From: Bryobacterales bacterium
Lineage (GTDB): Bacteria; Acidobacteriota; Terriglobia; Bryobacterales; Bryobacteraceae
DNA: 64,000 nucleotides
NCBI GenBank assembly: GCA_016789905.1
Contig: JAEUQC010000130.1
Span: 62,001 to 126,000, forward strand
Direction of reading: 5' to 3'
Part shown: positions 25,522 through 34,304 of the stretch, piece after piece
Position numbering within the stretch: position 1 is the first letter of the stretch
How the letters are laid out: each line of letters starts with the position of its first letter
Translations under genes and position numbers: made by a program
Notes under the pieces: model-generated
What the model was told of the DNA's origin: nothing
What the model saw: only the letters and a program-made list of their open reading frames with translations
Databases searched by the model: none

Positions 25522-26529
25522 GTGTCCTCCATTCATTCGACAATCGATCTGGCGCAGGCCGGCGCGCATTACGGCCATTTGGCGATTCCCTACTCCTACA
25601 ACCTGGGCGGGTGGGCGAACCTGCAGGTACCCATCGCGTCTCTGCGAAACGGAGAGGGGCCCACGGTGCTGCTGATGGCCGGCAACCATGGCGATGAGTA
25701 TCCGGGCCAAGTGGCAATTCTAAAGCTATGGCGGGAGTTGCGGGCCGCCGATGTGGCGGGGCATCTGATTCTGATTCCGTGCCTGAATCCGCCGGCTGCG
25801 CAGGCGGCCACACGGCTATCCCCGCTTGACGGGAAGAATTTCAACCGTTGCTTTCCGGGCGATCCGCAGGGTACGCCGAGCGAACTATTGGCCGATCATC
25901 TAACGACGGAGCTGTTCCCGATGGCGGATGTAGTTATTGACCTGCACACCGGGGGGCGCAGCCTGACGTTTGTGCCGACGGCGCACATGCACCTGGTGCC
26001 GGACCAGGCGCAACGCCGGGCCATGCTGGCGGCGACGGAGGCGTTTCTTACCGACGTGGCGTTTTTGTACGCGGACGTGGCTGGGACGGGGCTGCTGCCG
26101 GTGGAGGCGGAGCGGCAGGGCAAGATTGTCATCACGACGGAGATGGGAGGCGGGGAGGTGGTGCCGGCCAGTGTGCATCAGCTATGCCAGCGAGGATTGC
26201 GGAACGTGCTGGCGCATTGCGGCGTGTTGCGGGGGCCGGTGACAAGCCGTGAGAAACCGGTGCGGTGGGTGCAGGCGCTGGACCGGGAGGATTATCGATT
26301 CGCGCCGGAATCGGGCTTGTATGAGAGCTGCGTTGACCTGGGGCGGACGGTGGAGAAGCGGGAGGTGTTGGGGCGGGTTCACTTTTTGGAGCGGCCGGAC
26401 CGGGAGCCGGTGGCGGTGCTGGCGAACGCCGATGGAATGTTGATCGCCGGGCGCGGGCCGTCGATAGTGAAGCAGGGGGATTGTGTGGCCGTGGTGGCGC
26501 ACGATGTGGATGCGCGGGAGCTTTCGTGA
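25522..26529 (+). CDS. Succinylglutamate desuccinylase/aspartoacylase-family zinc deacylase
   Basis: 335 residues from GTG 25522; the longer frame from 25474 runs through a terminator and is not used. M14-like zinc hydrolase: GNHGDEYPG gives His and Glu ligands, DLHTGG the third His, and TTEMGGG the catalytic Glu region. The C-terminal third is a beta-rich barrel (RVHFLERPDREPVAVLANADG) seen in the group containing N-acetyl-diaminobutyrate deacetylase (DoeB) and AstE. The exact substrate is unknown; no ectoine or arginine-degradation genes are next to it. Confidence 0.75.
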   Translation: MSSIHSTIDLAQAGAHYGHLAIPYSYNLGGWANLQVPIASLRNGEGPTVLLMAGNHGDEYPGQVAILKLWRELRAADVAGHLILIPCLNPPAAQAATRLSPLDGKNFNRCFPGDPQGTPSELLADHLTTELFPMADVVIDLHTGGRSLTFVPTAHMHLVPDQAQRRAMLAATEAFLTDVAFLYADVAGTGLLPVEAERQGKIVITTEMGGGEVVPASVHQLCQRGLRNVLAHCGVLRGPVTSREKPVRWVQALDREDYRFAPESGLYESCVDLGRTVEKREVLGRVHFLERPDREPVAVLANADGMLIAGRGPSIVKQGDCVAVVAHDVDARELS

Positions 26530-26640
26530 GGCTGGCCGGATACGACGCCCATATGACGCCCATATTGCGATCGCCAACGGGTTTCTCTACACTCAGACCA
26601 GCATGGGGCGGAACCCCGCGTTCCGCCTGGCTGTCACCTG

Positions 26641-27738
26641 ATGATGGAACGCGCCAACCTGCAACAGTTGTTTCTCGCCGCGCTTGCCGTGGCGGCATTG
26701 TGGGTCTGTTATGTCATTGTGGAGCCGTTCTTAGGTCCCATTATGAGCGCGGGAGCGCTGGCCATTCTGTTCTATCCGGTAAACCTGGCGCTGCTGCGCC
26801 GCATTCCGGGACGGCGCGGCCTGGCGGCGGGCCTTACTTTGTTGATCGTGGTGATGGTGTTCGTGCTGCCATCGGCCTGGATTGTCTCCACACTGTCGAA
26901 AGAACTGGCCAGCACTTATACCGCGCTGAAGAACAAGAGCGCGGCCGACGGCGGGTGGACGGAGTGGATTACCCACGCCGGGAGCGGACCGCTGGTTCGA
27001 TTTGGTATCGACCCGGCGACGGCGGAGGAACAGGTGCGTTCCTTTCTTACCGACCGGCTGGAATCCATCAGCGGAGCCCTTTTGCGGGGCATTCAGGGGG
27101 TGGTCAGTAACGTCGCCACGTTCCTCTTTAACGCCGTGGTGGCGCTATTTATCCTGTTCTATCTGCTCCGCGATGGGAGGCGACTGCTGGCCAAGGCCCG
27201 CGAATTTCTGCCGCTGCAACACGCCGTTTATGACCGGCTGATCGCTGAGGTCGGGCAAAGCGTGATGGCGAACGTATACGGCGTGGGCGCGGTGGCGGTG
27301 GCGCAGGGCACGCTGACGGGCGTGCTGTTTTTCCTGGTGGGGGTCCATTCGCCCGTCCTTTGGGGCGTAGTGGCGGGATTCTGTTCGATGATCCCGATAG
27401 TGGGTCCACCGGTGGTTTGGGTGCCCGTGGCGCTGGCGTTCGCGGCGTCGGGCGCCTGGGGGAAGGCAGCGATTGTGACCGCCGTCGGGGCGGGAGTGAT
27501 CGGCACCACCGACAATATTTTGCGGCCGTGGATTGTCAGTGGCCGCGTACAACTCCATCCGCTACTGGTTTTTATTTCGCTTCTTGGCGGGGCGCAGGCG
27601 TTTGGATTTTTGGGGCTTTTTATCGGCCCGGCCGCTCTTTCCATCACCATTGTTGTTCTGGAGTTCCTGAAGCAGGGGCTGGGAGCCGGGGAACAGGCCG
27701 TGGCCGCCGAGGATGCGGGCGCCGTCCGGAGACTGTAG
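26641..27738 (+). CDS. AI-2E family transporter (PerM-like)
   Basis: 365 residues with about eight hydrophobic segments: three near the N-terminus, a polar stretch of about 90 residues around 85-150, and five after it. The conserved family region (GVVAGFCSMIPIVGPPVVWVP, then IVSGRVQLHPLLVFISLLGG, FGFLGLFIGP) is present. Members export small molecules or ions; autoinducer-2 export was shown for only one. The last 177 bases overlap modA on the opposite strand. Confidence 0.85.
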   Translation: MMERANLQQLFLAALAVAALWVCYVIVEPFLGPIMSAGALAILFYPVNLALLRRIPGRRGLAAGLTLLIVVMVFVLPSAWIVSTLSKELASTYTALKNKSAADGGWTEWITHAGSGPLVRFGIDPATAEEQVRSFLTDRLESISGALLRGIQGVVSNVATFLFNAVVALFILFYLLRDGRRLLAKAREFLPLQHAVYDRLIAEVGQSVMANVYGVGAVAVAQGTLTGVLFFLVGVHSPVLWGVVAGFCSMIPIVGPPVVWVPVALAFAASGAWGKAAIVTAVGAGVIGTTDNILRPWIVSGRVQLHPLLVFISLLGGAQAFGFLGLFIGPAALSITIVVLEFLKQGLGAGEQAVAAEDAGAVRRL

Positions 27739-28434
27739 GAACAGGAGCAACCCGGCGGCGGCGGCCGGGTTTTTGGCGCCGCGCAGGACTACGCCGGCCT
27801 GTTGAATGGAATCGGGCAACAGGACGCCGCCATTGTTGTGGACAAGGGTCCAGGAGGTGATAGCGGCGTCGACATTGCCGGTGGAGGCGAACTGCATGGT
27901 TTGGCGGACGGATTCCGCCAGGACGAGTTTTGGCTCCACGGCCTTCCAGAGCCCGGCGCGTTCCAGGGCGGCTTTAGCCAGGCGGCCATAGGGGGCATGG
28001 GCGGGATTAGCGATGGCAACTAGTCTGATTTCCGGGTTGGCAAGGTCCTTAAGCTGTTGCACAGCGCCGGATTTGGACCAAAGGGCAAGGCGGCCCGTGG
28101 CATAGACGCGGACGGAAGCGGGGTCGGCTTTGCCGGCTTGGACGAGCTGTTGAACGAAATTTTCGTCGGCGGATAAAAAAAGATCGAACGGGGCGCCCTG
28201 CTCAATCTGGCGCGCGAGCTGACCGGAGGAGCCGACGGAGGCGCGGAGTGTAAGTTTTTGAAATTGGGAGACTTGGGAGGTAAGGGCGGGGATGGCAGGG
28301 GCAAGGTCACTGGCGGCGGCAAGGAGGAGGTCCTGGGCGCTGAGTTGAGTGCCTAGGACTAAACCCATGGTTGACAAACAAACACTCAAGTTCCATACTG
28401 TGAATGTGCGCAGTCCGGCGCGAGCGTGGCTCAA
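27562..28434 (-). CDS. modA: Molybdate-type ABC transporter substrate-binding protein
   Basis: 290 residues from a TTG start that gives a good signal peptide (h-region FTVWNLSVCLSTMGLVLG, cleavage near LSA-Q); a shorter ATG start at 28368 would leave a very short leader. The fold is a type II periplasmic binding protein: AAASDLAPAIP, ASVGSSGQLARQIEQGAPFDLFLSAD, then NPAHAPYGRLA and ESVRQTMQFASTGNVD are the usual ligand-contact regions. It lacks modB and modC neighbours in this window. The last 37 residues are a Lys/Arg-rich tail encoded opposite the transporter gene, beyond the family's usual end. Confidence 0.8.
   Translation of the reverse strand: MSHARAGLRTFTVWNLSVCLSTMGLVLGTQLSAQDLLLAAASDLAPAIPALTSQVSQFQKLTLRASVGSSGQLARQIEQGAPFDLFLSADENFVQQLVQAGKADPASVRVYATGRLALWSKSGAVQQLKDLANPEIRLVAIANPAHAPYGRLAKAALERAGLWKAVEPKLVLAESVRQTMQFASTGNVDAAITSWTLVHNNGGVLLPDSIQQAGVVLRGAKNPAAAAGLLLFLQSPDGARILGGHGLFPGSQPLLQELQNNNGDGKSGRADKKPQKSKRLRPAKKRNKNQ
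28371..28399 (+). promoter_or_regulatory. dnaK promoter with probable HspR (HAIR) operator
   Basis: TTGACA at 28371-28376, 17-base spacer, CATACT at 28394-28399. A perfect half-site ACTCAAG lies at 28384-28390, and seven bases upstream is GTTGACA, a weaker match to the other half-site CTTGAGT. The HAIR consensus for HspR is CTTGAGT-N7-ACTCAAG, and an hspR gene closes this operon (31673-32080). The operator overlaps the -35 box, so HspR binding would block the polymerase. One half-site is degenerate, so this is a good but untested call. Confidence 0.6.
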
Positions 28435-28485
28435 CGGAGCCCCCCGCCTGAGCGCAAGAGTTCCACGGAGGCATCAGCAACTGTT

Positions 28486-30408
28486 ATGAGCAAAATCATC
28501 GGTATCGACCTCGGGACCACGAATTCCGTGGTCGCCGTAATGGAAAGCGGCAATCCGGTCGTGATTGCCAACCAGGAGGGCGGGCGTACGACGCCGTCCG
28601 TGGCGGCATTCGCCAAGAACGGGGACCGGCTGGTGGGCCAGGTAGCCAAGCGGCAGTCCGTCACCAACCCCGAGAATACCATCTACTCGATCAAGCGATT
28701 CATGGGCCGGCGGTTCAATGAAATTTGCGCCGAGATGAAGCTGGTGCCGTATAAAGTGATGCCTGGGGAGAATGGGGACGCGCGCGTCGAGATTCAGGGC
28801 AAGCGATACGCTCCGCCGGAGCTTTCGTCGATGGTGCTGGGAAAGCTGAAGGAAGCGGCCGAGGCGTATCTGGGTGAAAAAGTCACGAAAGCGGTAATCA
28901 CCGTGCCGGCCTACTTCAACGACGCGCAGCGGCAGGCGACCAAAGACGCCGGGCAGATTGCTGGTCTAGAAGTGATGCGGATTATCAACGAGCCGACGGC
29001 GGCGGCGCTCGCCTACGGCTTGGATAAGAAGAAAGACGAGACGATCGCCGTGTTCGACTTCGGCGGTGGCACGTTCGATATTTCGGTGCTCGAAGTGGGC
29101 GACGGCGTGGTGGAAGTGAAGGCCACCGACGGCGATACGCACTTGGGCGGCGACAACATCGACGACCGGTTGATGGAGTGGATCATCACCGACTTCAAGA
29201 AAGAAGCCGGGATCGACCTTTCGCACGACAACATGGCCAAGCAGCGGTTGAAGGAAGCGGCCGAGAAGGCGAAGATCGAACTGTCGACGCTGCTGGAAAC
29301 CGAAATAAACCTGCCGTTTATCACCGCCGACGCGAGCGGGCCGAAGCATCTGGTGATGAAACTGACGCGGATGCGTTTTGAGCAAATGATCGACGACATC
29401 CTGACGCGTGCCCTGGAGCCCTGCAAGCGGGCGATGGCGAACGCCAAAGTGACGCCTTCGCAGATTGACGAAGTGGTGCTGGTGGGCGGATCGACCCGCA
29501 TTCCGAAAGTGCAGCAGATGGTTCGGGACCTGTTCGGCAAGGAGCCGAACCGGACGGTGAATCCGGACGAAGTGGTGGCGGTGGGCGCGGCGGTTCAGGG
29601 CGGTGTGCTGGGCGGCGAAGTGAAAGACGTGTTGCTGCTCGATGTGACGCCTTTGTCGCTGGGCATTGAAACGCTGGGCGGCGTGTTCACCAAGATGATT
29701 GAAGCCAACACGACCATTCCGACGCGGCGCAGCGAGACGTTTTCCACGGCGAGCGACAGCCAGCCTTCGGTGGAGATCAAGGTATTCCAGGGTGAGCGGG
29801 CGATGGCGAACGACAACCGTTCGCTGGGTGTGTTCCAGTTGGCCAACATCCCGCCGGCTCCGCGCGGGGTTCCGCAGATTGAAGTGACCTTCGACATCGA
29901 CGCCAACGGCATTCTGAATGTCACGGCGAAGGACAAGGCCACCAACAACGAGCAGAAGATCACGATCACCTCTTCCAGCGGCCTGAGCAAGGACGAAGTG
30001 GAAAAGATGTCGCGCGAGGCGAAGGAAAACGCCTCCGGCGACCAGAAGCGCAAGGACAGCGTGGAAGCCCGGAACCGGATTGACGGCTTGATCTACAGTG
30101 TAGAGAAGACGCTGAAAGACCACCGCGATAAGGTGAGCGAGGACGAGGCAAAAGCTGTGGATGTCGCGTTGGAAGAAGCTCGGAAGGCGCGCGATGAGGG
30201 GTCGCTGGAAGGTATAAATGCGGCGATCGACAAGTTGACGGCGTCTAGCCATAAGCTGGCCGAGATGATGTACAAATCGGCGCAGGGCGGTGCGGCTGGG
30301 CCAGCCGCCGGTGGCGCGGGCGCTCCGCCGCCTCCTGGCGACAACGCCAAGAAAGATGAAGTGGTGGACGCCGAATTCGTCGATGTTGACGACAAAGGCA
30401 AAAAGTAA
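28486..30408 (+). CDS. dnaK: Chaperone DnaK (Hsp70)
   Basis: 640 residues. The first 20 codons of the longer frame are discarded because MSKIIGIDLGTTNSVVAVME is the usual start. The nucleotide-binding domain carries IDLGTTNS, FDFGGGTFDISVLE and VLVGGSTRIPKVQ; the substrate-binding domain begins near residue 390, and the C-terminus ends in a Gly/Ala-rich linker and an acidic tail (VDAEFVDVDD). It folds newly made and stressed proteins with DnaJ. It is the first gene of dnaK-dnaJ-hspR; no grpE is in the operon. Confidence 0.98.
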   Translation: MSKIIGIDLGTTNSVVAVMESGNPVVIANQEGGRTTPSVAAFAKNGDRLVGQVAKRQSVTNPENTIYSIKRFMGRRFNEICAEMKLVPYKVMPGENGDARVEIQGKRYAPPELSSMVLGKLKEAAEAYLGEKVTKAVITVPAYFNDAQRQATKDAGQIAGLEVMRIINEPTAAALAYGLDKKKDETIAVFDFGGGTFDISVLEVGDGVVEVKATDGDTHLGGDNIDDRLMEWIITDFKKEAGIDLSHDNMAKQRLKEAAEKAKIELSTLLETEINLPFITADASGPKHLVMKLTRMRFEQMIDDILTRALEPCKRAMANAKVTPSQIDEVVLVGGSTRIPKVQQMVRDLFGKEPNRTVNPDEVVAVGAAVQGGVLGGEVKDVLLLDVTPLSLGIETLGGVFTKMIEANTTIPTRRSETFSTASDSQPSVEIKVFQGERAMANDNRSLGVFQLANIPPAPRGVPQIEVTFDIDANGILNVTAKDKATNNEQKITITSSSGLSKDEVEKMSREAKENASGDQKRKDSVEARNRIDGLIYSVEKTLKDHRDKVSEDEAKAVDVALEEARKARDEGSLEGINAAIDKLTASSHKLAEMMYKSAQGGAAGPAAGGAGAPPPPGDNAKKDEVVDAEFVDVDDKGKK

Positions 30409-30423
30409 CCGGCGATAAACGAG

Positions 30424-30447
30424 ACGGGGGCTGATCAAAGCCCCCGT
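30424..30447 (+). terminator. Hairpin between dnaK and dnaJ
   Basis: A 9-bp GC-rich perfect stem (ACGGGGGCT / AGCCCCCGT) with a 6-base loop, followed by only two T residues. Its position within the operon suggests attenuation: more dnaK than dnaJ transcript, or a processed 3' end. Confidence 0.5.
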
Positions 30448-30466
30448 TCCCAAACAGGAACGCAAA

Positions 30467-31660
30467 ATGGCCCAGCGGAAGGACTACTATGAGACTCTCG
30501 GCATCGGCCGGGACGCTACGGCGGACGATGTCCGCAAGGCGTACCGGAAGTTGGCGCGGAAGTACCATCCGGACCTGAATCCGGGCGACAAGGCGGCCGA
30601 GGAGAAGTTCAAGCTGGTTTCCGAAGCCAACGACGTTCTTGGCGACGAAAAAAAGCGGAAGATGTACGATCAGGTGGGCTTCTACTCCGATTCCGGCATG
30701 CCGGGCGGGGGCGGCCCAGGCGGTCCGGGGATGGGGTTTGGCGGGTTCGATTTCTCCGATTTCCTGAACCAACAGAACCAGACACCTGGAAGCGGCGGCC
30801 GGCGGCGGGCGCCAGGGCATGGCCATGAGGGAGCGGGCGGGGGCGGCGGGTTCCGCGACATTTTCAGCCAGTTCTTCGGCCAGAAGGAGCAGGGCGGCCC
30901 GCAGGCGCACGTGCCGGAAAAAGGCTCCGACCTTGAGTACACGTTGAACATCGATTTCTGGCAGTCCATTAAGGGAACGCAGGCGCGGATGAACATCTCC
31001 CGCCACGACACTTGCGCGACCTGCTACGGAAGCGGTACGGGGGCCGGCGGGCCGGTGACTTGTCCGGAGTGCAGCGGCAGCGGCAATGTGACGCAGATGG
31101 CGGGTGCGATGCGCTTTACGCTGAACTGCCCGCGCTGTAACGGCACCGGCAAGCTGCAAAGCGCGTGCGCGGCCTGCAAAGGCGAGGGGCGGATGGCGCG
31201 GATGGACTTTGTGGACACAAGGATTCCCCCGGGCGTTTCCACCGGTACACGCATGCGAGTGGCCGGGAAAGGCAACGCCGGTATGGCCGGCGGCCCGGCG
31301 GGCGACCTCTATATCAACATACGCGTGGCGGAGCACCCGTTTTTTGAGCGGGAGGGGGACAACATAGAGATCACCGTTCCGGTTTCGGTGCCGGAAGCGG
31401 CGCTGGGCGCGAAGATCGAGGTACCGACGATCGACGGGCGCGCGTTATTGAAGATTCCCATGGGCACCCAGAACGGGCAGAAGTTCCGGCTGCGGGAGAA
31501 GGGCGTCCACAACGCGAGGAAAGAGACGCGCGGCGACCAGATTGTCCGGATCGCGGTGCAGCCGCCGAAGGCGAACGACGAACGAACCCGCGAGTTGTTG
31601 CGGGAACTGGCGGAGTTGCATCCGGAAGATCCGCGCGCCGATATGTGGAGCAAGGTATAA
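30467..31660 (+). CDS. dnaJ: Co-chaperone DnaJ
   Basis: 397 residues. The J-domain with HPD (KYHPDLNPG) fills the first 70 residues, then a long Gly-rich region (about 78-140). Four zinc-binding CxxCxGxG-like repeats are present: CATCYGSG, CPECSGSG, CPRCNGTG, CAACKGEG. The C-terminal substrate-binding domains follow. It stimulates DnaK's ATPase. It lies between dnaK and hspR. Confidence 0.97.
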   Translation: MAQRKDYYETLGIGRDATADDVRKAYRKLARKYHPDLNPGDKAAEEKFKLVSEANDVLGDEKKRKMYDQVGFYSDSGMPGGGGPGGPGMGFGGFDFSDFLNQQNQTPGSGGRRRAPGHGHEGAGGGGGFRDIFSQFFGQKEQGGPQAHVPEKGSDLEYTLNIDFWQSIKGTQARMNISRHDTCATCYGSGTGAGGPVTCPECSGSGNVTQMAGAMRFTLNCPRCNGTGKLQSACAACKGEGRMARMDFVDTRIPPGVSTGTRMRVAGKGNAGMAGGPAGDLYINIRVAEHPFFEREGDNIEITVPVSVPEAALGAKIEVPTIDGRALLKIPMGTQNGQKFRLREKGVHNARKETRGDQIVRIAVQPPKANDERTRELLRELAELHPEDPRADMWSKV

Positions 31661-31672
31661 AGGTAAGACCAT

Positions 31673-32080
31673 ATGGCGAAGCGATCGAAAGCCGCGTATA
31701 TGATCTCAGCCGTGGCGCTGCAATACGACCTGCACCCGCAAACTCTGCGGCTCTATGAGCGGGAAGGGCTTCTAAAGCCGAGCCGAAGCGACGGGAACAC
31801 ACGGCTATATACCGAGGAAGACCTGGAACGGCTGGAAGTGATACTAAAGCTGACGCGCGAACTGGGAGTGAACCTGGCCGGGGTGGAGATCATCCTGAAC
31901 ATGCGCGAAAAGATGGAAGAGATGCAGCGCCAGATTGAGCAGTTTGTGGTTTCGCTAAACGAAGAACTGTCGCAGCATACACGGACGCCGCCAGCGGCCA
32001 GCAATTCGCTGGTGCCGGTGAGCCGGAGCTTCGGCATTGTCCAGGTGACGCCGCCGAAGGCGAAAAAGAAGAAGATTTAG
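31673..32080 (+). CDS. hspR: Heat-shock repressor HspR (MerR family)
   Basis: 135 residues. The N-terminal MerR-type DNA-binding domain is clear (MISAVALQYDLHPQTLRLYE, then REGLLKPSRSDGNTRLYTEED), followed by a coiled-coil helix (ILNMREKMEEMQRQIEQFVV) and a short Lys-rich tail. In actinobacteria HspR represses the dnaK operon with DnaK as co-repressor. Here it is the third gene 12 bases after dnaJ, and a HAIR-like operator lies before dnaK, so autoregulation is likely. Confidence 0.9.
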   Translation: MAKRSKAAYMISAVALQYDLHPQTLRLYEREGLLKPSRSDGNTRLYTEEDLERLEVILKLTRELGVNLAGVEIILNMREKMEEMQRQIEQFVVSLNEELSQHTRTPPAASNSLVPVSRSFGIVQVTPPKAKKKKI

Positions 32081-33264
32081 GGCTGGAGCGCGGCGTAGGT
32101 CAATTGGACAAACGCCTGGCGTTCGTCGCTGCCGCCTTCGCGGTGAATGAGGAAGATGCCGATTAGTCCGTTCGTTGGGTCCAGGAAACAGTAGGTGCCG
32201 TAGCGGCCGCCATGGCCGAAGGTTCCCTCGGCCATGGGCTGACCGGAAGCCTCCTCTTTCATAACGAACCAGCCGAGGCCCCAGCCCGCGCCGGGAGTGC
32301 CGGTCTTCAAATCGCCAGTATGAGAGGTTCGCATCAGGCGCAGCCCGGCGGGGCTAAGGAGGCGGAAGCTGCCATGGCGGCCATCGTTGAGGATGGCCTT
32401 GTAGAGCGTCAACAGGTCGGCGGCGGTGGAGTAAAGGCCGCCCTCGGGGAGCGAGTATTTGGCGCCATCACGGAACTTCATGGCGCCTTCGCCGAGCGGG
32501 TCGGAGGTATACTTCAACGGCTTGCCATCGCGAAGGATGTAGGCGGTTGGCATGCGGTTCCATTTGTCTTTCGGCGGGAAGAAGTAGGTGTCCTTCATAC
32601 CGAGCGGCTCAAAGATCCGCTTGGCCATGTAGACCTCCAAAGGTTGGCCGCTGATGACCTCCACGATGCGGGCTAGCGTGGCGATACCGGTGTTGGAGTA
32701 CTGCCATTTGGAGCCGGGTTCGAATTCGAGAGGTTGCTGGGAGAGCACGAGCGTCACGTCGGCAAGCGACTTGTGGAGTGCGCCGTGGAGTTCGCCGATG
32801 CCGGGGGGCGGGTTCAGCATCATGCCGGAGGTGTGGGTCATCAGGTCCCGGATGGTGATGGGCCGGGCGGGTTTGCGAATCAGTTTGGCACCGGCGTCGT
32901 GAGGGGCGCCGATCATCATCTGGCCGCGGAACTCCGGAAGGTGCTTTTCCACAGGGTCGGCGAGCGAGAGACGGCCCTCTTCGGCCAGTTGCATGGCCGC
33001 TAGGGCGACGATGGGCTTGGTCATCGAGTGGAGCTGGAAGATGTTTTCCTTCGTCATTGGCTGGCGGGTTTCGAGGTCGGTATAGCCAACGGCGTCGAAG
33101 GAGACAACCTCTCCCTTGTGGGCCACGAGGGTAACAATTCCGGCGGCCTTGCCCGCTTCGACGAACTCCTTCATTCTTGGGGCGATCCGCGCGAGCCTGG
33201 CTTGGTCGAACGCCTGCGGCAGAGCGGGGCAACTGAGCAGAAGGAGCAAGGCGAGAAAACGCAT
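32077..33264 (-). CDS. Exported class C beta-lactamase-family serine hydrolase
   Basis: 395 residues from ATG 33264, with signal peptide MRFLALLLLLSCPALPQA. Serine hydrolases of this family use Ser-x-x-Lys and Tyr-x-Asn motifs; here HSMTKP and YSNTG are both seen, with a late HGG motif (FGHGGRYGTYC). The family includes esterases, D-aminopeptidases and beta-lactamases; substrate cannot be assigned. The stop overlaps the hspR stop by four bases (convergent). The 114 extra codons of the longer frame read over the divergent methyltransferase gene and are rejected. Confidence 0.85.
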   Translation of the reverse strand: MRFLALLLLLSCPALPQAFDQARLARIAPRMKEFVEAGKAAGIVTLVAHKGEVVSFDAVGYTDLETRQPMTKENIFQLHSMTKPIVALAAMQLAEEGRLSLADPVEKHLPEFRGQMMIGAPHDAGAKLIRKPARPITIRDLMTHTSGMMLNPPPGIGELHGALHKSLADVTLVLSQQPLEFEPGSKWQYSNTGIATLARIVEVISGQPLEVYMAKRIFEPLGMKDTYFFPPKDKWNRMPTAYILRDGKPLKYTSDPLGEGAMKFRDGAKYSLPEGGLYSTAADLLTLYKAILNDGRHGSFRLLSPAGLRLMRTSHTGDLKTGTPGAGWGLGWFVMKEEASGQPMAEGTFGHGGRYGTYCFLDPTNGLIGIFLIHREGGSDERQAFVQLTYAALQP

Positions 33265-33305
33265 AGGGATGATTGTATGCGAAATTCGTGTGGGAGGATG
33301 GAAGG

Positions 33306-34304
33306 GTGGACGGGACGGACTCGCTCGCGCGGTTTCTCTCCAAGGTGCCGCTTGTAGATGGTGTTTACCAACTTTCGCCGCCGCGAGCTTTCCAGCACGC
33401 GGAGGAACAATACGACGAGAGGCGGCCGCCGGAGAACTGCACGCTGGAGTTTCTGCGCCGGCAGGGCGGCCATATGCTTTCGTTTTTCCGCGACCAAGGG
33501 TACCAGCCGGGCCAGCCTGTACTTGAAATTGGCTGCGGTCCGGGGTGGGTATCGGCGGCGCTGGCCACGCAGCGGGAATTTGGCCACCTGCTATGCACGG
33601 ACCCATCGCCAGCGTTCACACGGATTGCCCGAGGACGGATATCTCAAGATCTTGCCCAGGTTTCGCGCGTCGATTACGGGATGCTGCTGGCAGAGGAGGT
33701 GGACGTGCTTCCACCGGGGTCGGTGGCGTTGATCGTATTGCGGAGCGTGCTCCATCACATCACCGGAGTTCCCGAATTTCTTCGCCGCTGCGCCGCCGTA
33801 TTGCCGCCCGGAGGGCTGCTGATTTGTGAAGAGCCGTTTTACGACGGGTATGTGCTGATGGGCTTTCTGGCGCAGTGCATTCCCGACGCACTGGCCGGCG
33901 CTGGGTGCCCGTGTACACCAGAAGAGCGCGCGCTCGTCGATACGCTGGTGGCCACCATGCAGTTCTACGCCCGGCGTGATGTGGACAAATCCCAGGCCGA
34001 AGATAAGCACCTGTTTCGCCCGGACGAACTGCTCCTCCAGGGCCGCGAGGTTGGATTGGATTTAACCTGCTTTCCCAACTGGTACTTTACTGTGGATCCC
34101 GAAACCAACCGGAAGAACCGTGCTCGCCACTTTCAGCGGTTTTTTGCCAACTACATTGACCGGTGCATGCATTGGCCGCCGGAGTTCTGCGCGCGTGTAA
34201 TCGCCGTCACCGGGCGATACTTCGACTATTTTGTGCCATTGGAGACGGAAACGGCGCCAGGCCCCTACTTTTTCGGCACCTTCGTATTCACTAGGCGGCG
34301 GTAG
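33306..34304 (+). CDS. Class I SAM-dependent methyltransferase
   Basis: 332 residues from GTG 33306, preceded by GGAGGATGGAAG. The SAM-binding motif is VLEIGCGPGWVS near residue 72, with CTDPSP for the second strand and a later VALIVLRSVLHHI post-motif. The C-terminal 120 residues carry several aromatic and His residues but no recognised domain. It overlaps the convergent GNAT gene by 40 bases. Substrate unknown. Confidence 0.8.
   Translation: MDGTDSLARFLSKVPLVDGVYQLSPPRAFQHAEEQYDERRPPENCTLEFLRRQGGHMLSFFRDQGYQPGQPVLEIGCGPGWVSAALATQREFGHLLCTDPSPAFTRIARGRISQDLAQVSRVDYGMLLAEEVDVLPPGSVALIVLRSVLHHITGVPEFLRRCAAVLPPGGLLICEEPFYDGYVLMGFLAQCIPDALAGAGCPCTPEERALVDTLVATMQFYARRDVDKSQAEDKHLFRPDELLLQGREVGLDLTCFPNWYFTVDPETNRKNRARHFQRFFANYIDRCMHWPPEFCARVIAVTGRYFDYFVPLETETAPGPYFFGTFVFTRRR

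Noticed and set aside
28330..28486. A CIRCE/HrcA element at dnaK
   Set aside because: No TTAGCACTC-N9-GAGTGCTAA palindrome is present; the half-site found is of HAIR type and hspR is in the operon.
28966..30465. 499-aa minus-strand ORF opposite dnaK, and other long antisense frames (35156-36100 opposite the nucleotide-sugar dehydrogenase, 43662-45197 opposite the adaptor, 36923-37993, 53796-55409)
   Set aside because: In GC-rich genomes a true gene leaves long open frames on the opposite strand. These have no ribosome site and read as His/Arg-rich shadow sequence, while the opposite strand holds well-known families.
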